Assembly (NCBI GenBank): GCA_963969395.1
Contig: OZ017796.1
Span: forward strand, 3,412,501 to 3,476,500
DNA from: Pseudoscleropodium purum
Taxonomy: Eukaryota > Streptophyta > Bryopsida > Hypnales > Brachytheciaceae
DNA: 64,000 nt
Direction: 5' to 3'
Numbering within the stretch: position 1 is the stretch's first letter; each line of letters starts with the position of its first letter. Positions 35,629-47,684 of the stretch are shown piece after piece. The notes beneath the pieces are model-generated. The model did not search any database, had not been told where the DNA came from, and worked only from the letters and a program-made list of their open reading frames with translations. The position numbers and the translations under genes are program-made.

Positions 35629-35758
35629 CGACAACTAAAATAATCATAGATTTATAGGTTGCCATTTGTAAGTAAATATACAAAATAGCTTATGGCTTTG
35701 CGGAGTTGTGTATCTAATATCTAATTGTGTATTTAGCATACTGAATTTGCTTGATGAA

Positions 35759-35950
35759 GCCTTAGCTTAAGACTTTAAAGTAAGTAGAGCCTTAGCTTAA
35801 GACTTTAAAGTAAGTAGAGCCTTAGCTTAAGACTTTAAAGTAAGTAGAGCCTTAGCTTAAGATTTTAAAGTAAGTAGAGCCTTAGCTTAAGACTTTCAAG
35901 GCAGTAAGCTTAAGACTTTCATTAAGTAGAGCCTTAGCTTAAGACTTAGA
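35759..35950. repeat. 30-bp tandem repeat
   Basis: Unit GCCTTAGCTTAAGACTTTAA plus AGTAAGTAGA repeats at 35759, 35789, 35819 and 35849 with almost no change. A degraded unit from 35879 and one more partial copy near 35930 follow. The unit contains the palindrome CTTAAG. Near-identity of units implies recent expansion. It lies 130 bp beyond the large hairpin. Confidence 0.95.
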
Positions 35951-38870
35951 AACTCTAAAGCTAGCTTACTGCCTTGAATCAATTGACAAGTTGTACAATT
36001 GGTTTGGGCCAATTGCCTATTTGACAATCCAATTTTCATCTTCTTTGACATTACAGAAAGTCTAGGCTCTATAGAAGGCCATTTGACTTTTGGCAAATGT
36101 ACACATTCAATGAATTTTTTTCATACCTTTTTTCATATTTTTTTAATCAAAAATGTGATAGGACATAAAATCTGACTTTTGTTGATAGTTTTTCTATGAG
36201 AAAATTTTGTCTGATATTTTTTTTATTTATACATTCTCAATTTTTTATATAGTCAAACAGCTTAGCCAAAGCCTCCATGTCTTTGCTATGCCTCCTTCAA
36301 TCAATTCAATTCTTCAACCCTCATACAAATTTTGACTCAAAATCATATAAAATACCTATTTGAGAGAGGCTTTCCAATTGACTTAGAATCATATTAAATT
36401 ATCATTACAAAGTAGATTGAATCTTGAAACTTTAGAGGTCCAAATGTGAATTACAATGACAAATTTGAAAATGAGTCCATTAGTTTTGAAGAAATTTAGA
36501 TTAAGTGGTGTAGTATGAGAAGCCAATGCATTTAGCTTCTCACTATAGATGTTGATCTTGTATGGGGCCCCAAGATTTAGATGAGGAACTACCCATGATT
36601 AAAAATCTCACTTGGTATTAAGATACTTTTGGCAAACTTCAAAAATCTTCTTGGAAGTCCGCAAGACCATTAGCAAAAAAAAATTGGACTCTCTAAAAGT
36701 TCCCTCCAAGCCTTCTAAAGAGGACCCTATCTATGGTTTTCAATTGTACCTTTACACTTTACAAAATGGTTTTTGCCTATTCACCTCTATGTAAAGTATG
36801 ACAAACATGATTCATGAGCTCATTTCATTGGCTTTCTGAAATGGATGTATTGCTATCCTTTAGCTCATATATTCAATTAAACCCCTACATGTACAGCTAT
36901 ACCAAATGACCGTGACCTTTTAATTCAAATAAAATTTAGAATTGGGAAGTTGGACTGTATTTCTTTGTTTCTAATTCTTGATGTTGGATGTGTTTTAAGC
37001 ATTACGATACAAATCACCAAGTCAAATTATTTTATTCATATTTTAAAGTATTAAGGTAGGCTTCACTTGTCAATTGAATTTTGGAGACCCATAGTTGAAC
37101 AATTGAACATTGTCAAATTTAAACTTCATGCTTTTGATGTTATCTTTATTTAATCAAATTTGTCTTTATGTTTGAATTTTTGATGCAACACTTCTTTCAA
37201 TATTGGTTCCAATCTATGTTTGCATGCTTTTGAACTCTTAATTTGTATGATTTGTTCTATATAGTTAGCATTGTGTTCAACAAATGGAGAATTATTTAGT
37301 CCAATATCTTTCTTTAGTAGACAACTCAATTCACTTATTAACAATTACCAAAAATGTAGAGCACAACATTGTACAATATACATAACACTTGCAATTGAGG
37401 CTCTTGAGGTAAATGACAATACACATTTAGGCAATGTATTTTCAGTTGTAAGCACATTGAAGCATACTACTATAAGCATTTGTGGAACAACTGTCACAAT
37501 GAGTCCTTTTCAAAATCAAATATTAAAAAAATCATCATGTAAACTAAAAACTCCACTTCTAGTACAATTCATCTCAGAATTTAGTTCTTGTAACTTACCC
37601 TTTGATTGTCATCCAAGATAGTGACACTTTTGTGTGAGAAAAATGGTACTTTTAGTAGCTAAGCTAGCTACTGAATAATAGCTTGGCTTGTCAAAAATTA
37701 AAGGGCATCCAATGGATTTATAATTTTACTAATTCTTGAAGGAGTAGAATTAGTAATCAAAACCTTATTAATTATTCTCAAGTCTCTTTGTATTTGAAAT
37801 CTCACTAGACTATTTTTAGTTACTTAAATACTACCTAGTTTTGGTGAAGGGTCCATAATCTAAATTGAAGGGGCATACTAGGACCATGCCAATTATTGTT
37901 AGTTTCTCAATTGTAGAGTGCAAAATTGGCATACCTATATACTAAGATACATAATTTAAGGTTACAACATTTTATAAGTTTTTTTTTTTTTATTAAAAGT
38001 TGATATGAAATCAATTGTTATTGGAAAACATGACTACCATATGTGAAGGTGTGATTCAGCACTCAGGTGCCAAAATTGAATTTTCACGTCAAATTCCTAA
38101 GGGTCCACGTCACCTGACACCTTTCATAAGATGACATGTGGCACTTTTTTACAAAATTATTTCATTTCTGCCAAATCTGACCTTCGCGTATGGTAGTCAT
38201 GGATATAACAACCAAAAAACTTAGAATTTGGCAATTTTGACAACCAAAATTTATGAAAAGTTGTAATGGACATTTTAGAGGAAGATGCCAAAATTTTGCT
38301 CTGATTTGTACTCAGGTCAATGGGATGCACCACCGGGAATGTAAATTTGCAGACAAATGCATTTTCCATTTTGGAAATCTCCTGATTCTCTTGTGGGTAG
38401 AATCTAAGTTAGTTCGAGGCCTCCGATCCATCAGCGTACCGATTTTTCCTTCCTACAGACACCGGTGATCGAGCAACTTCCGAGAATCCCAGAATCCTTT
38501 CTCGAAGGGGTGAGCTGCATATTCGTCAGCATTTGCCCTCTGCGGAGCGAATATGCGAAAGAGGATACAAATAAAGAAGACAAGTTGACTAGATGGGGTT
38601 GTCGACCAAGTTTAGTATTGGATTGAGCTGTTCAGACTAAAGACAGTTCCAGGTTCCTTTTGGGGGAAATGGCACCGTTGATCGCTTCCACTTAGTCCAG
38701 TCGGCAATTAAGCCTAGCTAGCTAGTCCGCACTTGAATGATTTGTGCGTTGCAGTCGGCATGCATTCTCGACGCTCTGTCGGTCGAGACGAAGGCACGAA
38801 GTAAAGGACGTCTTTGAATGTAGGTGACCTCTTGAGTATATTCAATTCATAGCTTCCCTTCATAGCGTCT
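35951..38870. other. AT-rich spacer, no gene supported
   Basis: Open stretches such as 37271-37621 show no domain or splice structure. Composition becomes less AT-rich after about 38380 as the VWA/Cache gene is approached. Confidence 0.45.
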
Positions 38871-38879
38871 GTCATAGGG

Positions 38880-39600
38880 AGTCTCTGGATTGAAAATGAT
38901 ATATAGTTAACAAGCATGGTCTTCATCTATAGCACTATGGAATATATATTTATTAGGAACTACGTACTGTAATTCTGGCTCAGGGTCGTCAAGCGCATAC
39001 CCAACCTCTACTCCAATTTTCTGTAACTTGTACCAGACCGGACCTGTTTCAAATCGGTGACCGTTGTGATTGAAGATCCGATCCTACCGAGAGGAGCATC
39101 TCACCCATCTGGGTTTGAATAGCGGACTGAACCAAAAAAAGGTCGGTAGAGACGCACGGACTGTTTTCTGTCGATTTTTGCCCTGCCGAAGTACAAGTTT
39201 GAATTTGGGTGGCATGTGTCAAACCTCTAGTATCAGAGCTTCTCTATAGAGAGAATCCGAAAACGGTAGTTAATATGGTCTTTATCTTTAGGAACATGGT
39301 ACATTTAAATGTTGTGTCAGGTTGAAGTAGCCCTTTCTGTCTTAGTTATCACTTATCCAACCCCTGTTTAGGTATCTCATGTTTTGAAACTCACCTTTTT
39401 CAAATCGATCATTGTAGAGTAGATCCATTCCTTTGAGATTTTGAGTCTGAATCAAGGTCTCTACATATTGTCGGTAGCCAACACTGTTCGCAGTCGATTA
39501 GTGGAAGCCGCGACGCAAGACCGTCCTGAGAAGTTCTAATGAACTGTTGTAATTTCGTTAGGATGCATGTTGTAGGGTTTTGAGAGGACATCGTGTAACA
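38880..39600. repeat. Degenerate tandem duplication upstream of the VWA/Cache gene
   Basis: Two collinear segments, about 38915-39180 and 39265-39500, share GGTCTT(C/T)ATCT(A/T)TAG, TTTCAAATCG, GTAGATCC-type and GTCGGTAG words followed by CAGTCGATT-type ends. They look like a strongly diverged duplication of about 350 bp. No coding evidence. Confidence 0.4.
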
Positions 39601-40006
39601 ACCCCAGGTAGTAGATTGTCAGTGGAAATATCATGTGTCTCAGACTTCAAGTTCAAGCACAGGAACGTCTTGCACACGGGAAAAAGAGAAAATTACATCT
39701 AAATTAATCTCCTGTTTGATGGCAGAGGAATACATCTGTTCAGTGTATATCCCCTGTGTAATTGCAGAGAAATACATGCAAATCTTGGAGCAAATCCCCT
39801 GTGGTTTCATCGTGAGGGTCATGGAAATATATGTTGCAAACCCCCTGTTGAGGACAGAGGGAAAATAATGCTCATGCGGTTCAGCACATGGGGAAGTTGA
39901 ATGATCTTTCCGTGAATTGTATTTGTAACTAGACTTTTTGGAATTCTCTGCTTGCAGTTCTAGGTTATTGCGTATATTGGAGGCTTGCGTACTCCTGCTC
40001 GCCAAG

Positions 40007-43000
40007 ATGAAGGGACTGCCACGGCCATGGCCTTATCGCCGAAGTCTTGCCTTTCTCTGCCTCCTTGGTCTTCGGGTGATGAGTTTCAACTCTGTAGAAG
40101 CTCAAGTGCAGAATATTACAACTGCGACGCAGCTTCTAACGCTGAAAGAGGGAGAACTGAGCTCGTTTGTTGCCGCAGTGGAGGCAAACGCTCGTAATTG
40201 TGGTACTTTCATCGACCCTTCTTCCTCGTCTTCTGCGTATTTTCAGTTACCCCTGGAGGACTATGTTTTCTAAGCCGTTTTGAGTGGGTCATCATGTGGG
40301 GACTATTTTCTTGTCCAAGTTTTTTTTTTCCTTGAGCACCACATGCAACGTCTAACACTGATTTTGATGATGTCAAATTTGGCCTCATATGACTTATATA
40401 TCTTACCAGATGATCAATCATATTTGTGAATTTTTAACAATGAATCCTTGGTCTTTCAGGGATACATGATTTTCAGTGTGGGTTGGAAATCCAGGAGGAG
40501 CCTAAAATACTGTCTAAGAGACGCAATTAGTGGTAATAATGGTTGTCAGTAAGCAATAAATTGTTGATTACCGATATGCTGATTTGTGAGCAAGGGTAAT
40601 TAACGTTCGCTTGGTGACGATTCTCAGTCGTAAGAGTTAGCTACTCTTCAATTCTTCTGGAAAACTTGGCTAGGAAGAACCGAAAATTTCGTTTTATTTT
40701 TACACTATTTCTCTGACACATGTTTGACCAGATTGCATTGGGGGTCCGCAATCTTAGGGCATTTTGAACATCTTGAATCATTCTACAAAATTTACAAGCT
40801 TAGCCGACGCTTAATTGGCAACATTGTTGCAATTGCAGATGCACTGAATGGCTGCTCGGGTAGCAATTGCTCCCGTTTGACTTGCTATGCGTTCGGCACC
40901 CCTGGTGATACCAATTACAATTGCTTGGGAGTTTCAAACAACACATTTTGTACTGCACCCGGGAATGCAACTTGCACAGAGAGGAACTTCGACTTCTCCA
41001 AGGGCTTTTTAAGGTTCCAATCTCTTCAAACACCGTGCATTTAACTAAAGAGTGGCAATGATTCGCATTTAAATGCGTTATTTGTATTCTTCAATTCTAG
41101 ACTATTTGTAACAGAAATTGATAGAAATACTCACTGGTAACTAGGGCTGAGAATTGAAGTAATTGTGTTTGGTGCAGACGTGTGGATCAAATTGACAATC
41201 ATATAGCCCGGACAGTCTGCACTCACAGGTCTTTGGATGACCACTTCAAGAGCAGTACCATGAATGATCCTTCGCATTTCTTTCGAGTGTTTTTTGGAGC
41301 TGTGGATGGCACATTCAGGATATATCCCGGAGCGGTAATTTTCTCCATTCACTCGTATTGAATGTCTTGCAATTTTTGCTTTTCGTCTGCAAACAATCTC
41401 CTGACGACTCCGAGAATTGTAAGGTGTATGTGGTTCCTTTTGTGGTAGTGCAGGATTCTTGTTAAATATTTTCGAGGGTGCAAAAATCGAGGACTGCTAA
41501 TTTGTGTTGTGGGCATCGTATTGCAATTTCAGGATGAAGGTTGCCAAGTTATGTATGATCCTCGAATCCGCCCCTGGTGAGTATTGATGGACTTACGTTT
41601 ATGCCATTAATGTAATTTTATCATACAGTCATGTGGTATTTGAGTTCATAAGTTCTTGAATTGAGTGAGTTTGCTCGCTTTCCAATTCAAATCCAAATCT
41701 TTCCTTGGTCCTGGCAGGTACCTCCAATCGACATATATTCCCAAGGTTGTCACAGTGCTCATCGACACAGGACTGAACATGCGAGGCACGATCAGTGGTA
41801 CCGACGACGAAACTTATATCAGCAAAGCTATAACAACTGCGCTGAAAGTTTTGGACACTCTTACGGAAGACGAAGACTATATCACCTTTGTGTGTTTTGA
41901 TGGAGATGGAATCAAACAGCTGAATGTCGCCATGAAGTATAATAAAGCACGGATGTATCAATCTTTCAATGACAGCCTCACAGCTGTTGTCGATATTGGA
42001 AGCAAGAGCGATCCCAATTCTACACACACCAACGACGCTATCAATGCCACAATCACTCAACTAAACCAACTGACTTCTTCAAATTCAATTCCACCAACTT
42101 ATCTCAAGGTTTGCTGGTGTTTTTTTCATCCATCTCTGTCCTGAGTTGTTCAGCATGTGCTTCATGTTAGGGGGAGAATTTTTTTCTACATGGAGTTCAT
42201 TGTTGACCGTAATATCATTTTTCTCATTTAATCTCTCTTGCATACTTTGTTGACTTTGGACTATTTTTGAGTGCAGGTGGTCATTGCCCTCGTTGGTGGT
42301 CAGCAATATCGAGACATAGCTGACCTGAATCTTTCCACAACCCCAAACATGAATTCGTTTGTGTACAGTTTTCGTACACGAAGAACACCCCAGTGCAATT
42401 CAGATATTCGAGCCTCCCTAGAGGAAATTCCAGATGACAGATTAGATAACCCGTTGTATGCTTTGCAATCGTATTACTCTTTTCTCGCCAAACTGCACAA
42501 CATTTTCATGAAAAAACAATCTGATTTCGGCCCGCAATATCCGGATTTTAGTGGGATCGATGCTCACACCTTGACACTTAGTAAAGCAGGTGAGTTAACT
42601 CAACCCTTATCCCTTGAGGTTGGCTCACACCTTGACAATTAGTCGGGCACTTAGTAAATCAAGGGCTTTAGTACTGATTGTCAGTAACAGATTGTATGTA
42701 TTTTGGTGGACTGTGGTCTCATTTTTTAGGTAGTTTGGTAGCTAGCATCATTTTCATAGCTGTTCAGCAATCTGCTCAAGACCACTAATATTGCAAGATC
42801 GAGCAAGATTGGCACTTTGATTTCATCTTCCGTCTTCTGAATTCTCTGATCTGAACGCAGCTTTTGGGCCCCATGGAGAGCTGTTGGGTGTTTTGGGCTT
42901 GGATATCTTCGAAAAAAAAGTGGAGCACCAATTTCCCACTATCCAATTTGCTTCAATCGTGGAGGAGGCTAGAAAGCATGATCCAGGAAGAATATTCGAC

Positions 43001-43865
43001 ACTGCTGTAGACCTGACTACGAATGTCTGCTTCGACCATGTAAGTTCAAGATGAGAGTGCATGTCCTTCATCAGAATTACTCTCACATGCTCATGTCTAG
43101 GGCAATACTTAGTTGCTTCAGAAAATGGAACAAGATTGTGTTGAATTAACCCCCACAGGACCAAAGGGTCAAATGTGACGTACTGTTTCTTTTAGTCCTG
43201 AGTGGATCACATGGGGACTCTCTTCGCTCCATTCTATATACTTTTTGACCCAACTCACGCAGTGATCTCGATCGTTCTGGTAATATAAAAGCTGACCCGT
43301 CTGAATTATCATTTTCACAATATGATCAATCGAATTGAATGGTTGTTCAAAATCACGAAAACTCGCCCGGTCCTTCAAAGATAAGTCCAGTCTAGATCTG
43401 GTCGTTTTATCACATCACTTGTTATTACCCCCCAGTTGCATATTGAACTCCTCTAAAGCATGTGGCTATGGTCGTTTGCAGACGGATGCATGCCCAGGCC
43501 TTGACAGTGCCAACGTGCAAGGATTTCTTTGTCAGAACGCAACATCACCTGACGCAAATATAGGCTGTTGTGGTTCATGCAAGGTCAGCATATCGCCCAG
43601 TATTGCACCCTCGATCGTGCCGCCTACGAAGAAAGCAAAAACATGGCCCAAGCAGCATTGGTATGTACTTCTAATTGGTAGTATACTTCTTCTGTTGGCG
43701 GTAGTTGCAGGTTTCGTTTTCATAGTCTGTTGTTGCTGTAAAACTAACCCCGCACCGAGACCGCGTAGTCGTAATGACGCGATCATTCCCCCGAGCAATG
43801 GAGGACCGCGTGGAGAACGAACCAAGGGCTTGGTAGATTCGGAAGTTAAGAGAGTTGGAACCTAA
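40007..43865 (+). CDS. VWA/Cache domain type I membrane protein
   Basis: Eight exons close in phase to 612 aa: 40007-40202, 40839-41013, 41178-41334, 41533-41576, 41718-42108, 42277-42589, 42861-43039, 43482-43865. ATG 40007 is chosen because it opens a signal peptide (RRSLAFLCLLGL, likely cut after NSVEA). A Cys-rich segment follows (NGCSGSNCSRLTC), then a VWA_N-like segment ending FFGAVDGTFRIYPGA and MYDPRIRPWYL. The VWA domain begins KVVTVLIDTGLNMRGT; the MIDAS motif DxSxS reads DTGLN, so metal binding may be altered. A Cache-like stretch has HGELLGVLGLDI. The C-terminal part is a Cys-rich block (CQNATSPD, IGCCGSC), one membrane helix (HWYVLLIGSILLLLAVVAGF) and a Cys4 plus basic tail in the cytosol. 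Architecture resembles calcium-channel alpha2/delta subunits and bacterial Cache sensors. Ligand and role unknown. Exon 1/2 and 7/8 borders are the least certain. Confidence 0.85.
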
Positions 43866-46800
43866 TTAAGTTACAATAGTTAGTTAGTTACTGAGAATGA
43901 CAATTGCAATTAATCTCATTTGTGTTTCTTTGGGTATCAGAGGAATCTGGATCCACAACATGAGGAATTGAATTTCACTGGAGTAGATCTTTTGCCGTTG
44001 TTTCACAACAACACCGTGTGCTTTCAGAAGCAGCATCTCCCATTTACAGTTGTGCTTGGCTTGCACGCTTGTGGTGTAGTGAGGATGCGGAGAGAACTCC
44101 CAACTGAACAAATTAAGCAAAACCTTAGTTACAGTTTCAATTTTACTTCATCCTATCAAGAAGAAAGAACACAAAACTAAGTTTTAGAAATCATGAATAG
44201 ATCCACGCGTGCTGTCATTTGTAAGTTGGCAAATTTGAGTCAATTCTTACCCGTAATTTCCTTTATCTCCCTAGCACTAAAAAAAACAGGTGGAAAATTG
44301 GATGAAATTGCCAAAATAATCCCTCTCCAAAAAATAGAGTAGTTGGTGTTTGGATGAAAGTAACTAAAAATAGATGATTTTACAGATGAAAGTACACATA
44401 TGGATGATTATACATAATTGTATCCATTTCTTCTTATCTCCAAAGCATCCTAGGGGAACCTATTGCTCTACCAACAAAAAAACACGAAATAAAGGTTGGA
44501 TCCAACTATCCAAGTGCTTATAGCCTTTACTGAGTCAAGAATATTGAAGATGCCCTTGAGAGCATCCCAATCCGAGTCCAATCCTTGTAATTTAAACTTA
44601 AAATTGGTATCATTTGAAGTACATTCAAGAGCATTTATGGCAAAGTTCATCAAAATGGCAGCATTCTAGAATTTTGGTAGTTTTATATCTATACTTGTCC
44701 TAAATGTTCAAACCAACCTTTTGAAAGTGGTGAATTTCATATGCCATTTTAATGAAATTTGCCATATTTATAGGTACATGAAAATTCAAATTTGTACATT
44801 TGATAAACACTTCAAAAGCAATATAAAAGTTAGAAATTATAAAGGTTTTGGCAAATCACAATTACTAAAGCAAACTCTGACCAATGACATTCCAAATATG
44901 GCTTCAATTTGAATTTTTGTATACCTACTATAGGTGCTTTTGGATGCACTTCCAATTATATAATTTTAAGCTCTAATTATATACAAATCAAAAATTAGAA
45001 ATACATTTGGAAGGCCAACATACTACTCACACTAAAGATGCTCTAAAGTAACAAAATTCCACAATAGGGGAACCAAGTGTAAATGTAACAAGAAATGTAT
45101 TCTTGCAAAGTTGCATTGCAAATCAAAAGTATTTGTAGAGCTAGCTATGGCAAAGCAATACAAAACTTAACTAGCTCCACTTGTTACTTGGCGACAATGT
45201 TTCAAGTGTTCTCTAGCGCCAAACAATTCTCCTTCAATGAAGCATAAGATTCTTCTGAAGAGGCCCATAAAAAATTGACCCTATTTTAAGCAAGGTTAAC
45301 TTTGTATTTTTTTCACCTCTCCAGTCTAATTTGGGACCCCTAATTCCATATATGAATTCAAAGTTTCCAAATTTTATCATAGGTGGCAAACTAAGAAATT
45401 CCAACATTTTTCCCAAGGGCAAAATACATGGGAAATGAAGGGTCAATTTACAAGAGGGCTTATTGCAAGAGTAAATTGTTGTAGCTACAACTTTTTGTAA
45501 CATAAGTCTAACTAGGAAGTCCATAAAACGCCCATTTAAGGGATGGAAATCAAATAGTGGAGGGCCTAGAGGTTAGATTGACTTCTTCAAATATTTTGCA
45601 GTAAATCTTACTTGAGAGAAAAATGGAATTCCATTTGTAAATGACAAGTGGATGATCCAAAATTCTATGTACTTCAAGGTTCTAGGGATTAACTTCAAAA
45701 AATCACCAAAAGTAAAATTCTACTGTGAACAAGTAATTGAAATTTTTGACAATTGGCTAAATAGTTATAGATTTTATTAGTTTGCAAATAAAGAGAAAAG
45801 ATTAAAAGAAGTGAACATCATGAGTCTCTAAATAGAACTCTAGGCAAATCCTAATATTTTGTGTTATATTCTTTCTTAAAATTTTTTGACTACAGATATT
45901 TTAGCTTTAATTAGGTGATTGCAAGAAAGGCTTCCCGTTTTTTGTAGCATTTTGCCAAAATGGGAGTTTCTACGTTCAGTACTACAAGTACTACGAAACA
46001 GAAGAATCTCAACTATTGATCATAAAAATTGACAGCTAAAAGTACCATTTTGAGTATTATGAGTTCTTGGAAGTATTGAAATAGTATTGTTAGAAGAAAA
46101 AAAAATTGTCACAAAAAATAGATACAACAAGGTATTTAGAAAATCATGATTACAAAACTAAAATTTTGTAAGGACTTGATGATGATCAAATTTCATCAAA
46201 AAAATGAAGTCAAAATCATCTTCAATGCTTGGAAGTGCATGTACAAGGGAGCCCTATTTGTACAAATATAGAGGCCATAAAATAATGTATATTTAGATTT
46301 CTTTTGATTGTCACATGTCTCCTTACTATAAAAATAGACCATAAAAATTTCAACTCTAGATCATTAATTTTGAGTACTCCATAGTACTCAAAAATCCTAA
46401 ACCTCAAAGTATGACAAATTAGAAAAATTGACTTTTAAATATAAAATAATTTTTTTAATTTCTAAAAAGAAAGGATATGACTAAAATCAAGTTAGCCATA
46501 ACTAATAGAAATTTCAAGTTCATTGGATTCTACCTTCAAAAGTTCTAGCAGAAAACAACTCAATCACTTTGAATATGATGCAAAAAAGTATAGGTCTTTC
46601 TTGCAATCACCCTTTTGAATTACAATATTGAAAAATATATAATCTTAAAACTTCAAATAGTCTTTGAAATAAGCCAAAAAATTCTTTGGGCAATCACAAA
46701 AAATACCTATTGATTTTGTTGTATTTTTATAATAGTTGGGCTTTCAGGGGTGAGTTCTTAAAAATAATTTAAATAATTTAAATATACATATAGCCAATGT

Positions 46801-47684
46801 AAAGACCTTTACAAACATTTTACCCTAGGAAGATGATGAAGAGAAAAAAAAAATTTAAGTAGGAGAACTAAAATTTGCAAAATCTCAAGAAAAGAGGTAC
46901 TTTGACATTTCTATTTGCAAAAAATGGATTTATAATTTTTCTTAATTAAATAAAAATTACAACAATTGTAACAACTCTATAGAGATGGTCATTTACCAAA
47001 AAAAACGTCCAAACATTAAATACAATAGGGCTCTTATTCTTGTATAAAAACATAAGTTCTAATGATGGCTCAAACTTCTTTTTTAACTAATTCCAACTTG
47101 TAAAAACTAATATAGAAAATTATTATGAATCACATTATACATGCATATAATGTGTTTTTATAAGAAAATGAAGGTTGCTATTATGTGAGCCTAGAATTGT
47201 GAGCCCATAAATCTAAAAGGTTATAGGTGGTTATAATATATAAAAACCATCCATTATTATAATGAAACTATATTATAAATACCTAAACCAAATTCAATGG
47301 TTGTAGAATATCTACTTATATATATATTCAAGGCTATGGATTTTTTAGGCTTTTAAATGCCTAGAAGCACCAAAAATAACTAGGGAAAAAATTTGAAGAA
47401 AAATTCAATGATGATGCCAAGTTGTTCCAATTTTTGAAAATAATTTGGATGAAATTGCCAATTTTAAATGAAACTCATCCAAATATGTGGATGAAAAGAT
47501 AGTTCTATCCAAAATATAGATGAATACTAAAACTTTTGTCTACATCCTTTAATTTCAAGTGTGTTGCACTTGAGCACTTCTCCAAAAATAAAAAAACAAA
47601 AACTTGCCAAAGGCTTACATACTCACACACTTGTATTGTTGATAAAAAAAAAATGGGTTGTTAATTCCACTCACTATTGCTAGT
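43866..47684. other. AT-rich spacer between VWA/Cache and TFIIS genes
   Basis: No gene supported. 44320-44420 and 47450-47560 are rich in GGATGAAA/CATCCAAA words. 46150-46620 and 46780-46950 are partial copies of the repeat at 33820-34770. Confidence 0.5.

Noticed and set aside
35759..35950. CRISPR-like array
   Set aside because: The units are contiguous with no spacers, in a eukaryotic context.
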